Source: Psychrobacillus sp042945595 (lineage in GTDB: Bacteria > Bacillota > Bacilli > Bacillales_A > Planococcaceae). From it: a DNA stretch of 64,000 nt. Under the pieces are notes generated by a model that did not search any database, was not told the DNA's origin, and saw only the letters and a list, made by a program, of their open reading frames with translations. Location: positions 1,426,001-1,490,000 of the forward strand of contig NZ_CP168493.1 in assembly GCF_042945595.1 (NCBI RefSeq), written 5' to 3'. A program made the position numbers and the translations under genes. This document shows, one piece after another, positions 26,167-33,534 of the stretch; position 1 is the first letter of the stretch; the number at the start of each line of letters is the position of its first letter.

Positions 26167-27714
26167 ATGAACGAAGAATCACGTTTACTTAGTAGTCAAG
26201 TGAAAGACCCCAATTCTCCGGACAAAAAATCCGAAAAGGATTATAGTAAATATTTTCAAGCAATATACACGCCTCCATCTTTAAAAGAAGCGAAAAAACG
26301 AGGAAAAGAAGAAGTAGCTTACCATAATGACTTTGCCATTGCCGAAGAATTTAGAGGTATGGGGCAAAATCGCAAATTTTATATACGCACATATGGCTGT
26401 CAAATGAATGAACACGATACAGAGGTAATGGCTGGTATATTCATGCAACTTGGATATGAACCAACCGAAACTGTGGACGATGCAAATGTTATTCTTTTAA
26501 ACACATGTGCAATCCGTGAGAACGCGGAAAATAAAGTATTCGGAGAGCTTGGTCATTTAAAGCATTTGAAACAAAACAATCCGGATGTATTAATCGGAGT
26601 TTGTGGATGTATGTCTCAAGAAGAGTCTGTGGTCAATAAAATTCTAAAAACATATAACCAAGTAGATATGATTTTTGGAACACATAATATTCATCGTCTG
26701 CCTAACATTTTAAATGAAGCATATCTTTCGAAAGAAATGGTCGTAGAAGTTTGGTCTAAAGAAGGCGACGTGATCGAAAACTTGCCGCGAGTGAGAAAAG
26801 GTTCTATTAAAGCTTGGGTTAATATTATGTATGGTTGTGATAAGTTCTGTACATATTGTATCGTCCCATACACACGAGGAAAAGAACGTAGTCGACGACC
26901 AGAAGATATTATTCAAGAAATTAGACATCTTGCAGCGCAAGGTTATAAAGAAGTTACATTACTAGGCCAAAACGTGAACGCATACGGAAAAGACTTTGAA
27001 GATTTAGATTATCGCTTTGGCGATTTAATGGATGATCTTCGAAAAATCGATGTAGCACGTATTCGTTTCATGACGAGCCACCCAAGAGACTTTGACGATC
27101 ATTTGATTGAAGTGCTTGCAAAAGGCGGAAACTTAGTCGATCATATTCATTTACCTGTTCAGTCAGGTTCTTCTGAGATTTTGAAAATTATGGCGCGTAA
27201 ATATTCCCGTGAGCATTATTTAGAACTTGTTCGTAAAATAAAAACTGCCATTCCAAATGCATCTTTAACTACGGACATTATTGTAGGATTCCCGAATGAA
27301 ACTGATGAGCAATTCGAAGAAACGATGTCTTTATATAAAGAGGTAGGTTTCGAAATTGCGTATACGTATATTTATTCTCCAAGGGAAGGTACTCCAGCTG
27401 CTAAAATGGTAGATAATGTTCCAATGGAAGTGAAAAAAGAGCGATTACAGCGACTAAATAAACTTGTAAATGACATGTCTGCGGAAGCAATGAAAAAGCA
27501 TGATGGACAAATAGTGGAAGTGTTAGTAGAAGGAGAAAGTAAGAATAATCCGGATGTTCTAGCAGGATACACAAGAAAAAGTAAGCTAGTAAACTTTAAA
27601 GGACCAAAAGAAATTGTTGGTCAACTCGTTCAAGTGAAAATTACGGATGCAAAAACATGGTCACTTACTGGAGAACTAGTGGAAGTACCAAATGAGCAAA
27701 AGGTGGGAATATAA
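26167..27714 (+). CDS. miaB: tRNA-2-methylthio-N6-dimethylallyladenosine synthase MiaB
   Basis: A radical-SAM methylthiotransferase that adds 2-methylthio to i6A37 in tRNAs; the isopentenyl group is added by MiaA, encoded at 48098. About 515 residues: an N-terminal UPF0004 cluster domain (YGCQMNEHD, NTCAIRENAE, CGCMSQ), a radical-SAM CDKFCTYC motif and a C-terminal TRAM domain. The ATG 26167 is seven bases after AAAGGAG; an in-frame ATG at 26122 lies inside the leader hairpin region and lacks a ribosome site. It overlaps ricA by one base. Confidence 0.96.
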   Translation: MNEESRLLSSQVKDPNSPDKKSEKDYSKYFQAIYTPPSLKEAKKRGKEEVAYHNDFAIAEEFRGMGQNRKFYIRTYGCQMNEHDTEVMAGIFMQLGYEPTETVDDANVILLNTCAIRENAENKVFGELGHLKHLKQNNPDVLIGVCGCMSQEESVVNKILKTYNQVDMIFGTHNIHRLPNILNEAYLSKEMVVEVWSKEGDVIENLPRVRKGSIKAWVNIMYGCDKFCTYCIVPYTRGKERSRRPEDIIQEIRHLAAQGYKEVTLLGQNVNAYGKDFEDLDYRFGDLMDDLRKIDVARIRFMTSHPRDFDDHLIEVLAKGGNLVDHIHLPVQSGSSEILKIMARKYSREHYLELVRKIKTAIPNASLTTDIIVGFPNETDEQFEETMSLYKEVGFEIAYTYIYSPREGTPAAKMVDNVPMEVKKERLQRLNKLVNDMSAEAMKKHDGQIVEVLVEGESKNNPDVLAGYTRKSKLVNFKGPKEIVGQLVQVKITDAKTWSLTGELVEVPNEQKVGI

Positions 27715-28148
27715 TGACTACAAAGTATACAAAAGATGATATTATTGAAAAAGCAAGAGAAATTGCTACAATGATTGCAAACACAGAAGAAGTGGACTTC
27801 TTTAAGCGTGCAGAAGCGCAAATCAATGAAAATCAAACCGTTCGTGAAAAAATTGCTAGTCTAAAAAGCTTACAAAAACAAGCAGTAAACTTTCAACATT
27901 TAGGGAAAGAAAAAGCATTAAAATTGATTGAAGGAAAGATTGAAGCAATTGAAGCAGAAATTGACGAACTACCAATTGTTCAAGAGTTTAAACAATCTCA
28001 AGGAGATGTAAACGGTCTTCTACAAATGGTTGCAAACTCGATCTCCAACACTGTTACCAATCAAATTATTGAAGCAACAGATGGAGATTTGCTTAGAGGT
28101 GAAACAGGTTCACAAGTAAGAAACTCTACACCAGGTAGTTGTTCATAA
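27714..28148 (+). CDS. ricA: RicA family regulator (YmcA)
   Basis: A 144-residue mainly helical protein (YlbF/YmcA family). In B. subtilis RicA (YmcA) joins RicT and RicF in an Fe-S complex that accelerates phosphorelay output and directs RNase Y, affecting competence, sporulation and biofilm. Visible features are the helical core VDFFKRAEAQINENQTVREKIA and a C-terminal cysteine, CS, near the end. It starts on the TAATG of miaB, the same pairing as in B. subtilis. A strong terminator follows, and then synteny with cotE is broken. Confidence 0.92.
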   Translation: MTTKYTKDDIIEKAREIATMIANTEEVDFFKRAEAQINENQTVREKIASLKSLQKQAVNFQHLGKEKALKLIEGKIEAIEAEIDELPIVQEFKQSQGDVNGLLQMVANSISNTVTNQIIEATDGDLLRGETGSQVRNSTPGSCS

Positions 28149-28156
28149 ATAAATGA

Positions 28157-28199
28157 AGAAAACGTACACTAATCTATGTGATGAGTGTACGTTTTTTTT
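28157..28199 (+). terminator. Terminator after ricA
   Basis: AAAACGTACACT pairs perfectly with AGTGTACGTTTT and continues into T8. It marks the last base of the conserved block before the accessory island. Confidence 0.9.
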
Positions 28200-28287
28200 G
28201 TTGCATAAGAACTATTAAAATTCTAGGGAAACCAGGGGTAATACATGCCATTAATAGCGTACGTTTTTATTTGCGAGTAGTTTTTTA

Positions 28288-28348
28288 AAAAGATAAGAAA
28301 GTATATGGATTATCAACCTGCGAAACCAGTGTTCATAGTACTTTAAAG
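28288..28348. repeat. Truncated repeat-3 copy interrupted by a GC-rich element
   Basis: GATAAGAAAGTATATGGATT and GCGAAACCAGTGTTCATAG match the start of the repeat-3 units at 28553 and 37806 (ATAAGAAAGTATATGAA.., AGAAA.CCAGTATTCAC). The similarity stops close to where the GC-rich element at 28361 begins. Confidence 0.45.
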
Positions 28349-28360
28349 AATTAAAGAATA

Positions 28361-28540
28361 CCGCGGATTTCCGTTTCAGGTGGACGCGTTCCGCGGGGGC
28401 GCCGCATTCACGTTTGCGATGGTGACACCTGTCTCCGAGGAACGAAGGCTAAGAGCGCCACATCGTGTGGCAACGCCTTCGTGACCAACATCCTGTTGGC
28501 CTCCGTCTGGAGTTGCCACCTTTCACTACAATCCATTAAG
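28361..28540. repeat. GC-rich nested palindromic element
   Basis: Strikingly GC-rich in this AT-rich chromosome and non-coding. Outer arms AGGTGG (28378-28383) and CCACCT (28516-28521) enclose ACGAAGGC/GCCTTCGT (28442-28449 with 28475-28482), a small inner hairpin GCCACA-TCG-TGTGGC, and CCAACA-TCC-TGTTGG (28485-28499). From memory, similar AGGTGGAC..GCCACCT blocks are scattered in many Bacillales genomes with no agreed function; that recollection cannot be checked here. It is part of the 1.2-kb gap 28149-29360, which has no gene until the MFS leader. Confidence 0.6.
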
Positions 28541-28552
28541 TGAGTAGTTCCT

Positions 28553-28716
28553 AATAAGAAAGTATATGAAATTTATATACTAGAAATCCAGTATTCACAA
28601 AGACCTGAAGTGATTTTAATGGTGTCTTCCTTAAGCAGGATTTCCTATATGTTTTTACTTTTATCGTACACAGTATACATGAATCAGCGGGTAGATGATT
28701 AGAATTGGTGGGCCTG
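28553..28716. repeat. Repeat-3 unit, copy 1
   Basis: About 164 bases, beginning AATAAGAAAGTATATGAA and containing TTTCCTATATGTTTTTACTTTTA, GTATACATGAAT and GGGTAGATGATTAGA. It is closely matched by 37806-37966. In both places it lies directly upstream of a family-1 repeat, so the two form a composite unit of up to about 500 bases. Confidence 0.7.
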
Positions 28717-29061
28717 AAAAAAATAGGTAGTATTCATTGATAAAGAAGCGCTGAGCGGACGAAATTGCATCTTCGTCCGCTTTTAAAAAAATAGGAAAGT
28801 ATCTAATCTCTCATTAACCAAACCTTACGCACCTTGTCTCTACAAATTTCAAGAAGGCGACGGACAAACATCCGCCACAAGATTATCGAAAAAAAGTGGA
28901 TGGAGAAGTGACGCAGTCACTTCTCCATCCACAAAAATTCCTGCGGTAATAGTGTAGCCAAAATTCTTTTTGCGACGAGTAATCGCAGGAGCAAATGTTT
29001 CGTCCAAAGCACTCTAGAAATAGAGAAGACAAGGTGCACTTAAAGGGCGCTTGCGCTTTTC
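28717..29061. repeat. Family-1 intergenic repeat, copy B (full length)
   Basis: The most complete copy. In order: a first hairpin GCGGACGAA (28755-28763) with TTCGTCCGC (28772-28780) followed by TTTTAAAA; the block TCATTAACCAAACC; GCACCTTGTCT paired with AGACAAGGTGC near the right end; GGACAAACATC paired with GATGTTT-GTCC-like GCAAATGTTTCGTCC; and a central perfect hairpin GTGGATGGAGAAGTGAC (28896-28912), loop GCA, exact complement to 28932. It closes with CACTTAAAGGGCGCTTGCGCTTTTCT. A 39-base insertion near 28953-28991 is unique to this copy. Confidence 0.75.
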
Positions 29062-29175
29062 TTGTTTTCTATAATTATTTCATCTATCTGAAATAATTAT
29101 AGAAACATATCCATACTATACGTTTAAATAAATTCAAACGTATAGTAATTATCGTTTCTGAACTTTAAGCCCTAG

Positions 29176-29207
29176 TTGTTTAAGTAGTATAAACAATTCG
29201 TTATAAT
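29176..29207 (+). promoter_or_regulatory. MFS gene promoter with inverted-repeat operator candidate
   Basis: A perfect TATAAT lies at 29202-29207. Just upstream TTGTTTA (29176-29182) and TAAACAA (29190-29196) form perfect 7-base arms around AGTAGTA, covering the expected -35 region. The -35 hexamer itself is poor, so activation or repression through this repeat is plausible. The predicted transcript has a leader of roughly 150 bases. Confidence 0.45.
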
Positions 29208-29268
29208 GAGGATAAACTATTATGCAAGGCCGTGAAAGAACTTTTATATCCCCCGGAGGTTCTTCATC

Positions 29269-29295
29269 TTGCTTCAAGGTAAAGGAGTTTTTTAA
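29269..29295 (+). CDS. Possible upstream leader peptide 1 (8 codons, TTG start)
   Basis: TTG at 29269 lies nine bases after GGAGG (29255-29259) and would encode MLQGKGVF, stopping with a TAA that overlaps the ATG of the next mini-ORF as TAATG. The GGAGG is partly inside hairpin 1. A non-ATG start and very short length make this uncertain. Confidence 0.25.
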   Translation: MLQGKGVF

Positions 29296-29312
29296 TGAAT
29301 TGTCCAATTTGA
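29295..29312 (+). CDS. Leader peptide MNCPI of the MFS gene
   Basis: ATG 29295 lies seven bases after a strong AAAGGAG site. The ORF is five codons and ends at TGA 29310-29312, touching the ATCCCC arm that masks the MFS ribosome site. A ribosome paused here would occupy the 5' side of the hairpin. The sequence MNCPI is not a known antibiotic leader peptide that I recognise. Confidence 0.45.
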   Translation: MNCPI

Positions 29313-29360
29313 TCCCCTAAAATACATTCAATATACATCTTGAATTAATGGGGGATTATA

Positions 29361-30554
29361 ATGAAATTAAATAAAAATTTTCGTTTTTTAATGCTTGGCC
29401 AATCTTTAGCTAATCTAGGTGATGTATTTTATATCGTTAGCATCATTAGTGTTTTATACAAGTTAACGGGCTCTGCAACTGTTGCTGCATTTGTTCCATT
29501 TACAATTACTTCCGCGATGTTCATTTCTAGTATTATTACACCATTAGTAATTGGCAAGTGGCGTTTAAAATCGGTGTTATTAGCATCGCAAATTGGAAAA
29601 ACCGTTTTACTGGTGGGATTAGGTGCTTTTCTTTTACTGTTTTTACAAGATAAGAATTATTATTTTATCTTTTTCATCATTGCTGGAATAGCATTTCTAG
29701 ATGGCTGTGCGAATCCGATTTTGCATACTCTTATTCCGTATTATGTAGAAGATGTACAGTTAATCAAAGCAAATAGTATTGCTGAGTCGCTTATACAAAT
29801 GATTCAAATAGGTGGTTGGCTTTTCGGTGGTCTTTTATTGCTCGTTATAAGCTCTATTCAATTAATAGGCATTGTAAGTTTACTATTTATGCTGTCCTGT
29901 GTATTTTTGACCTTCATTCAACACGTGGATTATGTCGACAAAGAAAAACAAAAACTTTGGGAACAGCTCACCGGAGGGTGGAAAAGTATTGGAGCAACTC
30001 CAGTTCTGAAAAAAATAGTCCAAATGGACATTATAGAAACTATTGCTGGAACGGTGTGGATTGCTGCAATTGTTTATGTATTTGTCGAGCAAGCACTACA
30101 TGTAGGAGAACAATGGTGGGGCTTAATAAATGGTTCATTCTTTATTGGGTTATTAATAGGTAGTCTATATTGTATTAAATTCCCTCATCTTGTTGATCAA
30201 TATAAGTACCTCTTTATTTTCGTGGGAGTCATAATCTCTAGTATCTTAACTATACTATTTGGTACAACAAGCCATCCTGTTATAGCGTTAATTTTGTCGT
30301 TTGGTATTGGTTTGTTTGGTCAGCTTAAAAATATTCCACAAGGAACGATTATTCAAAGAAGTATTCCTGTTGAAAAATTAGTAACTGTTTATACATCTAT
30401 GGGAACAGTTGTAACTGGAATTTTTGGAGTTTCTTCATTAGTAATTGGACTGCTTGCAGATTTTTTAGGCGTGCGTGCTGTATTTATATTTTCAGGATTA
30501 TTATTGGCAATAGTAAGTATTATTGCATATCGAAACAAAAAATTATTCGTATAA
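29361..30554 (+). CDS. MFS transporter, macrolide-efflux-like (MFS_3)
   Basis: A 397-residue membrane protein with about 12 hydrophobic segments. The N-terminus NFRFLMLGQSLANLGDVFYIVSIISVLYKLTGSATVAA fits the MFS_3/Mef-like efflux group (MefA, YfiS and relatives), which act as drug/proton antiporters. The ATG follows GGGGGA by five bases, and this ribosome site is predicted to be masked by the leader hairpin. A terminator lies at 30564. It is the first gene of the accessory island. The exported compound cannot be told from sequence; a ribosome-targeting drug would fit the leader. Confidence 0.8.
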   Translation: MKLNKNFRFLMLGQSLANLGDVFYIVSIISVLYKLTGSATVAAFVPFTITSAMFISSIITPLVIGKWRLKSVLLASQIGKTVLLVGLGAFLLLFLQDKNYYFIFFIIAGIAFLDGCANPILHTLIPYYVEDVQLIKANSIAESLIQMIQIGGWLFGGLLLLVISSIQLIGIVSLLFMLSCVFLTFIQHVDYVDKEKQKLWEQLTGGWKSIGATPVLKKIVQMDIIETIAGTVWIAAIVYVFVEQALHVGEQWWGLINGSFFIGLLIGSLYCIKFPHLVDQYKYLFIFVGVIISSILTILFGTTSHPVIALILSFGIGLFGQLKNIPQGTIIQRSIPVEKLVTVYTSMGTVVTGIFGVSSLVIGLLADFLGVRAVFIFSGLLLAIVSIIAYRNKKLFV

Positions 30555-30563
30555 TTTCTTTAG

Positions 30564-30594
30564 AAGAGTGTCAACAAGTAGGCACTCTTTCTTT
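30564..30594 (+). terminator. Terminator after the MFS gene
   Basis: AAGAGTGTC pairs with GGCACTCTT (one G-T pair) and is followed by TCTTTC. The T tract is interrupted. Confidence 0.6.
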
Positions 30595-30691
30595 CGTGTC
30601 ATAAATTCCTCACAACTTGATAGAACTTGGGACTTGTTTGTTCTAAACCATTTCTTCTATGATGGAAGAAGTTGCAGGAGGGATGACAGTT

Positions 30692-31747
30692 ATGTTAAAA
30701 GAAGCAGAGGATTTTATACGAACTTTTTATGATGAAACGGGCCAATCGGAGCAGGAAATGCAGTCTCGTTTACTGGAGATAGAGATCCAGATTGTAAAAT
30801 ATGGAAGTTACGAACAAACGATTGAAGAAATTACATACGGTGCTAAAATGGCATGGCGTAATAGTAATAAATGTATAGGTCGATTATTTTGGCAAAGTTT
30901 GAACGTTATTGATAAACGAGACTTACATACGGAGGAAGAAATATTCAAAGCATTACTAGAGCACATTCAGTTTGCGACAAATGAAGGAAGAATTCGACCG
31001 ACAATTAGCCTATTCTCACCTCATGATATTCGTATCTGGAACCATCAATTAATTCGCTATGCAGGTTATGAAACGGAAAAAGGAATAATTGGTGATCCAG
31101 ATTCGATAGAGTTTACGAAAAAATGCCAGGAACTTGGGTGGAAAGGTAACAACGAACGGTTTGATGTATTGCCACTTGTCATTCAAACAAAGAATAATCA
31201 GCCTAAATTATTTGAGATTCCAAAAGAATATATTCTAGAAGTGCCAATTCGTCACCCGGAACACAAGTGGTTGGAGGAACTGCAAGTTAAGTGGTATGCA
31301 GTTCCAATAATTTCAAGTATGAAACTAGAAGTTGGAGGTATTACATATCCATCAGCCCCATTCAACGGTTGGTATATGGGAACGGAAATTGGTGCCCGTA
31401 ACTTGGCAGATGATAACCGCTATAATATGCTACCCACAATTGCAGAGAAAATGGGACTAAACACGAAATCCAATGCTTCCCTTTGGAAGGATCGTGCATT
31501 AGTAGAACTAAATGCGGCGGTATTATTTTCCTATAAGGAAGACGGAGTAAGCATCGTAGATCATCATACTGCCGCTCAACAATTTAAAAGGTTTGAAGTA
31601 AATGAAAGTGACGCAGGACGTGATGTGACAGGAAACTGGACTTGGCTAATTCCACCTTTATCACCTGGAACAACACATATTTTTCACAAGCCCTATAATA
31701 ATGAAAAGAAAACTCCAAATTATTTTTACCAGTCATCTCCATATTAA
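30692..31747 (+). CDS. nos: Bacterial nitric oxide synthase (oxygenase domain)
   Basis: Converts L-arginine to citrulline and nitric oxide using haem and tetrahydropterin or tetrahydrofolate; as in other Bacillales there is no fused reductase, so a cellular flavodoxin system must supply electrons. About 351 residues. The haem thiolate cysteine is in WRNSNKCIGRLFW, and the substrate region contains FNGWYMGTEIGARN. The ATG 30692 is about ten bases after AGGAGG (30676-30681); earlier in-frame ATGs at 30659, 30662 and 30683 precede or overlap that site. In B. subtilis and B. anthracis bacterial NOS protects against oxidative stress and some antibiotics. It stands alone, ended by a strong terminator. 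Confidence 0.96.
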   Translation: MLKEAEDFIRTFYDETGQSEQEMQSRLLEIEIQIVKYGSYEQTIEEITYGAKMAWRNSNKCIGRLFWQSLNVIDKRDLHTEEEIFKALLEHIQFATNEGRIRPTISLFSPHDIRIWNHQLIRYAGYETEKGIIGDPDSIEFTKKCQELGWKGNNERFDVLPLVIQTKNNQPKLFEIPKEYILEVPIRHPEHKWLEELQVKWYAVPIISSMKLEVGGITYPSAPFNGWYMGTEIGARNLADDNRYNMLPTIAEKMGLNTKSNASLWKDRALVELNAAVLFSYKEDGVSIVDHHTAAQQFKRFEVNESDAGRDVTGNWTWLIPPLSPGTTHIFHKPYNNEKKTPNYFYQSSPY

Positions 31748-31790
31748 AAAGAGGAATCAGCATATAAGTTTGCTGATTCCTCTTTTTTTA
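31746..31790 (+). terminator. Strong terminator after nos
   Basis: AAAAAGAGGAATCAGCA pairs perfectly with TGCTGATTCCTCTTTTT around an 8-base loop, with further T residues. It is the strongest terminator in the island. Confidence 0.92.
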
Positions 31791-31924
31791 ATAAAGTATA
31801 TAAATTTTCATGCCAGGAACAGGTTAATCTCGGCTGCAATCAACCGTGCAATTAGGAAAGAAAATATGCTTCTAAGAAATAATGAACTAGTACTTTCCAT
31901 TGTTTATCAATAGGGCAAGTGGAA

Positions 31925-32236
31925 CCTAAAAAATAGATAGCATCCATTGATAAAGAAGGCTTAAGCGGACGAAATTGCATCTTCGTCCGCTTTTAAAAGA
32001 ATAGGAAAGCATTTTATCTCTCATTAACCAAACCTATTGCACCAAGTCTGTACATATTCCAAGAGAGAGATGGACAAACACCCGCCACAAGATTACCGAA
32101 AAAAATGGATCGTGAAATGACGTAGTCACTTCACGATCCAAAAACTCTAACGGAAATAGTCTAGTTGATGTTTCGTCCAAAGCACTCAGGAATTGGTGAA
32201 GACCAGATGCACTTAAAGGATGCTTGTACTTTTCTC
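31925..32236. repeat. Family-1 intergenic repeat, copy C
   Basis: Full arrangement without the copy-B insertion: ATAGATAGCATCCATTG, hairpin GCGGACGAA/TTCGTCCGC, TCATTAACCAAACC, GCACCAAGTCT, GGACAAACACCCGCC, GATTACCG, central hairpin TGGATCGTGAAATGAC (32106-32121), loop GTA, GTCACTTCACGATCCA (32125-32140; one A-C mismatch), GATGTTTCGTCC, and TGCACTTAAAGGATGC. Its right end carries the stop codon and last codons of the minus-strand cynX-like gene (stop at 32213). With a short repeat near 31793 it fills the 465-base gap 31748-32212. Confidence 0.75.
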
Positions 32237-33436
32237 ATTTTCATTAGAAACAAAACGATCTCTTCCTGCTTGCATACCTGAAGCGAATAAAACTAAAATG
32301 ATGACAATAAATAATATTTTCGGAATAAACCAACTTGCCGTTTCATCATGTATAAATCCGAAAAATACAGGACCGATTGCTGCCAAAAGGTATCCAATAG
32401 ATTGTGCTGTCCCAGAAAGCTCGGCTGCTTCGATTGGTGTTCGAGAGCGAAGTGAAAAAAACATCATGACTAGTCCAAATGATGCTCCTCCTGCTAAACC
32501 GAGAAAAATCATCCAGACAATAGTTAGGGAAGCTGGTCCAGATAATAATCCGATGAAACCAATTAAATACAAAGCCGTATAAAGTACTACAAGTATTCTT
32601 TGATCTTTTAAACGACCTGCAATGATAGGGATCAGAAATGTCATTGGTAACTGCGCAAATTGCATAATGGATAACATCCACCCAGATTGTTCTGCTTTCA
32701 TACCTTCGGATTGCAAAATTTCAGGAAGCCATGCAGCAGTAGTATAAAAAATTAATGATTGTAATCCCATACATAAGGTAATCGTCCATGTTAAGGGAGA
32801 ATATAATATCGACTTAGATTTCTTGGTTGAAGATACTTTTTGTATCTCCATGTTTTCTTTTCTTTTTGTAATTTGTGGAATCCAAACGATCACTGCTATT
32901 ATAGCTAAAATTACCCAACATCCAAGTGCGCCTTGCCAACCATAAGTAGTGCCTTCCGCAATAGGATAACTAACTCCTGCACCAATTCCAGCAGTTAAAT
33001 TCATGAAAACAGTAAAAATTCCTGTCAATAAACCAACTTGTAAAGGAAATTTTAGTTTAATTAAGCTTGGCATTAATACATTACCAAATGAAATTGCGAT
33101 TCCAATTAATGCAGTTCCAATAAGCAATAAAGTTGTAGTTCCTAATGAACGAATAATAATTCCACCAATTAACAATAGAATGGAAAGAAACAAAGTCATT
33201 TCCGTTCCTAATCGACGGGCAATTTTAGGTGCAAAGGGAGAAATGACTGCAAATGCAAGAAGTGGAATAGTGGTGATAAAGCCTGCTAAAACATTTGATA
33301 TTGCTAGTCCATCTTTTATATAAGAAATGATTGGTCCTACCGATGTAAGAGGTGATCTAAGAGTGGAAGATATGAAAATAATTCCTAGTATTAATAAGAT
33401 CGTATTTTTTTTTCTTGTTTCTGTTTTTGTTGACAA
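32213..33436 (-). CDS. MFS transporter of the CynX/NimT family
   Basis: A 407-residue, 12-segment membrane protein. The start STLRSPLTSVGPI resembles CynX/NimT members such as B. subtilis YycB, associated with cyanate or 2-nitroimidazole transport. The substrate here is unknown. The last residues (about KSTSIL) and the stop codon are encoded by the end of repeat copy C, so the native C-terminus may have been replaced when the repeat arrived. It is the only gene in the island's first part on this strand and is transcribed towards nos, with the repeat and the nos terminator between. Confidence 0.85.
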   Translation of the reverse strand: MSTKTETRKKNTILLILGIIFISSTLRSPLTSVGPIISYIKDGLAISNVLAGFITTIPLLAFAVISPFAPKIARRLGTEMTLFLSILLLIGGIIIRSLGTTTLLLIGTALIGIAISFGNVLMPSLIKLKFPLQVGLLTGIFTVFMNLTAGIGAGVSYPIAEGTTYGWQGALGCWVILAIIAVIVWIPQITKRKENMEIQKVSSTKKSKSILYSPLTWTITLCMGLQSLIFYTTAAWLPEILQSEGMKAEQSGWMLSIMQFAQLPMTFLIPIIAGRLKDQRILVVLYTALYLIGFIGLLSGPASLTIVWMIFLGLAGGASFGLVMMFFSLRSRTPIEAAELSGTAQSIGYLLAAIGPVFFGFIHDETASWFIPKILFIVIILVLFASGMQAGRDRFVSNENEKSTSIL

Positions 33437-33534
33437 AAAATTCTCTCCTTAAGCTAACATTTATATTTAGTACTATGAAAGACTAACACTTTTTGATAGT
33501 AAAGTTCAATAGAAAGATTCTGGAGGTAGACTAA

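Larger units (their letters stand above)
29224..29360 (+). promoter_or_regulatory. Leader with mini-ORFs and SD-sequestering hairpin (attenuator candidate)
   Basis: Hairpin 1 (29224-29272): GCAAG..TGAA-GAAC pairs with GTTCTTCA-CTTGC, and its loop holds TATATCCCCC (29245-29254). A 5-codon ORF MNCPI (29295-29312) follows AAAGGAG at 29281-29287. Immediately after its last sense codon, ATCCCC (29312-29317) pairs with GGGGAT (29351-29356) of the MFS ribosome site, with inner TTCAA/TTGAA. The loop of hairpin 1 can pair with the same ribosome site. This is the layout of translational attenuators in which a stalled ribosome on a leader peptide frees the SD. Confidence 0.55.

Noticed and set aside
29816..30163. 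115-residue ORF on the plus strand inside the MFS gene
   Set aside because: It is an alternative frame of the MFS coding sequence with Trp/Cys/Arg-rich composition and no ribosome site.
31701..31913. 70-residue ORF across the nos terminator
   Set aside because: It starts inside nos in another frame and reads through a strong terminator stem.
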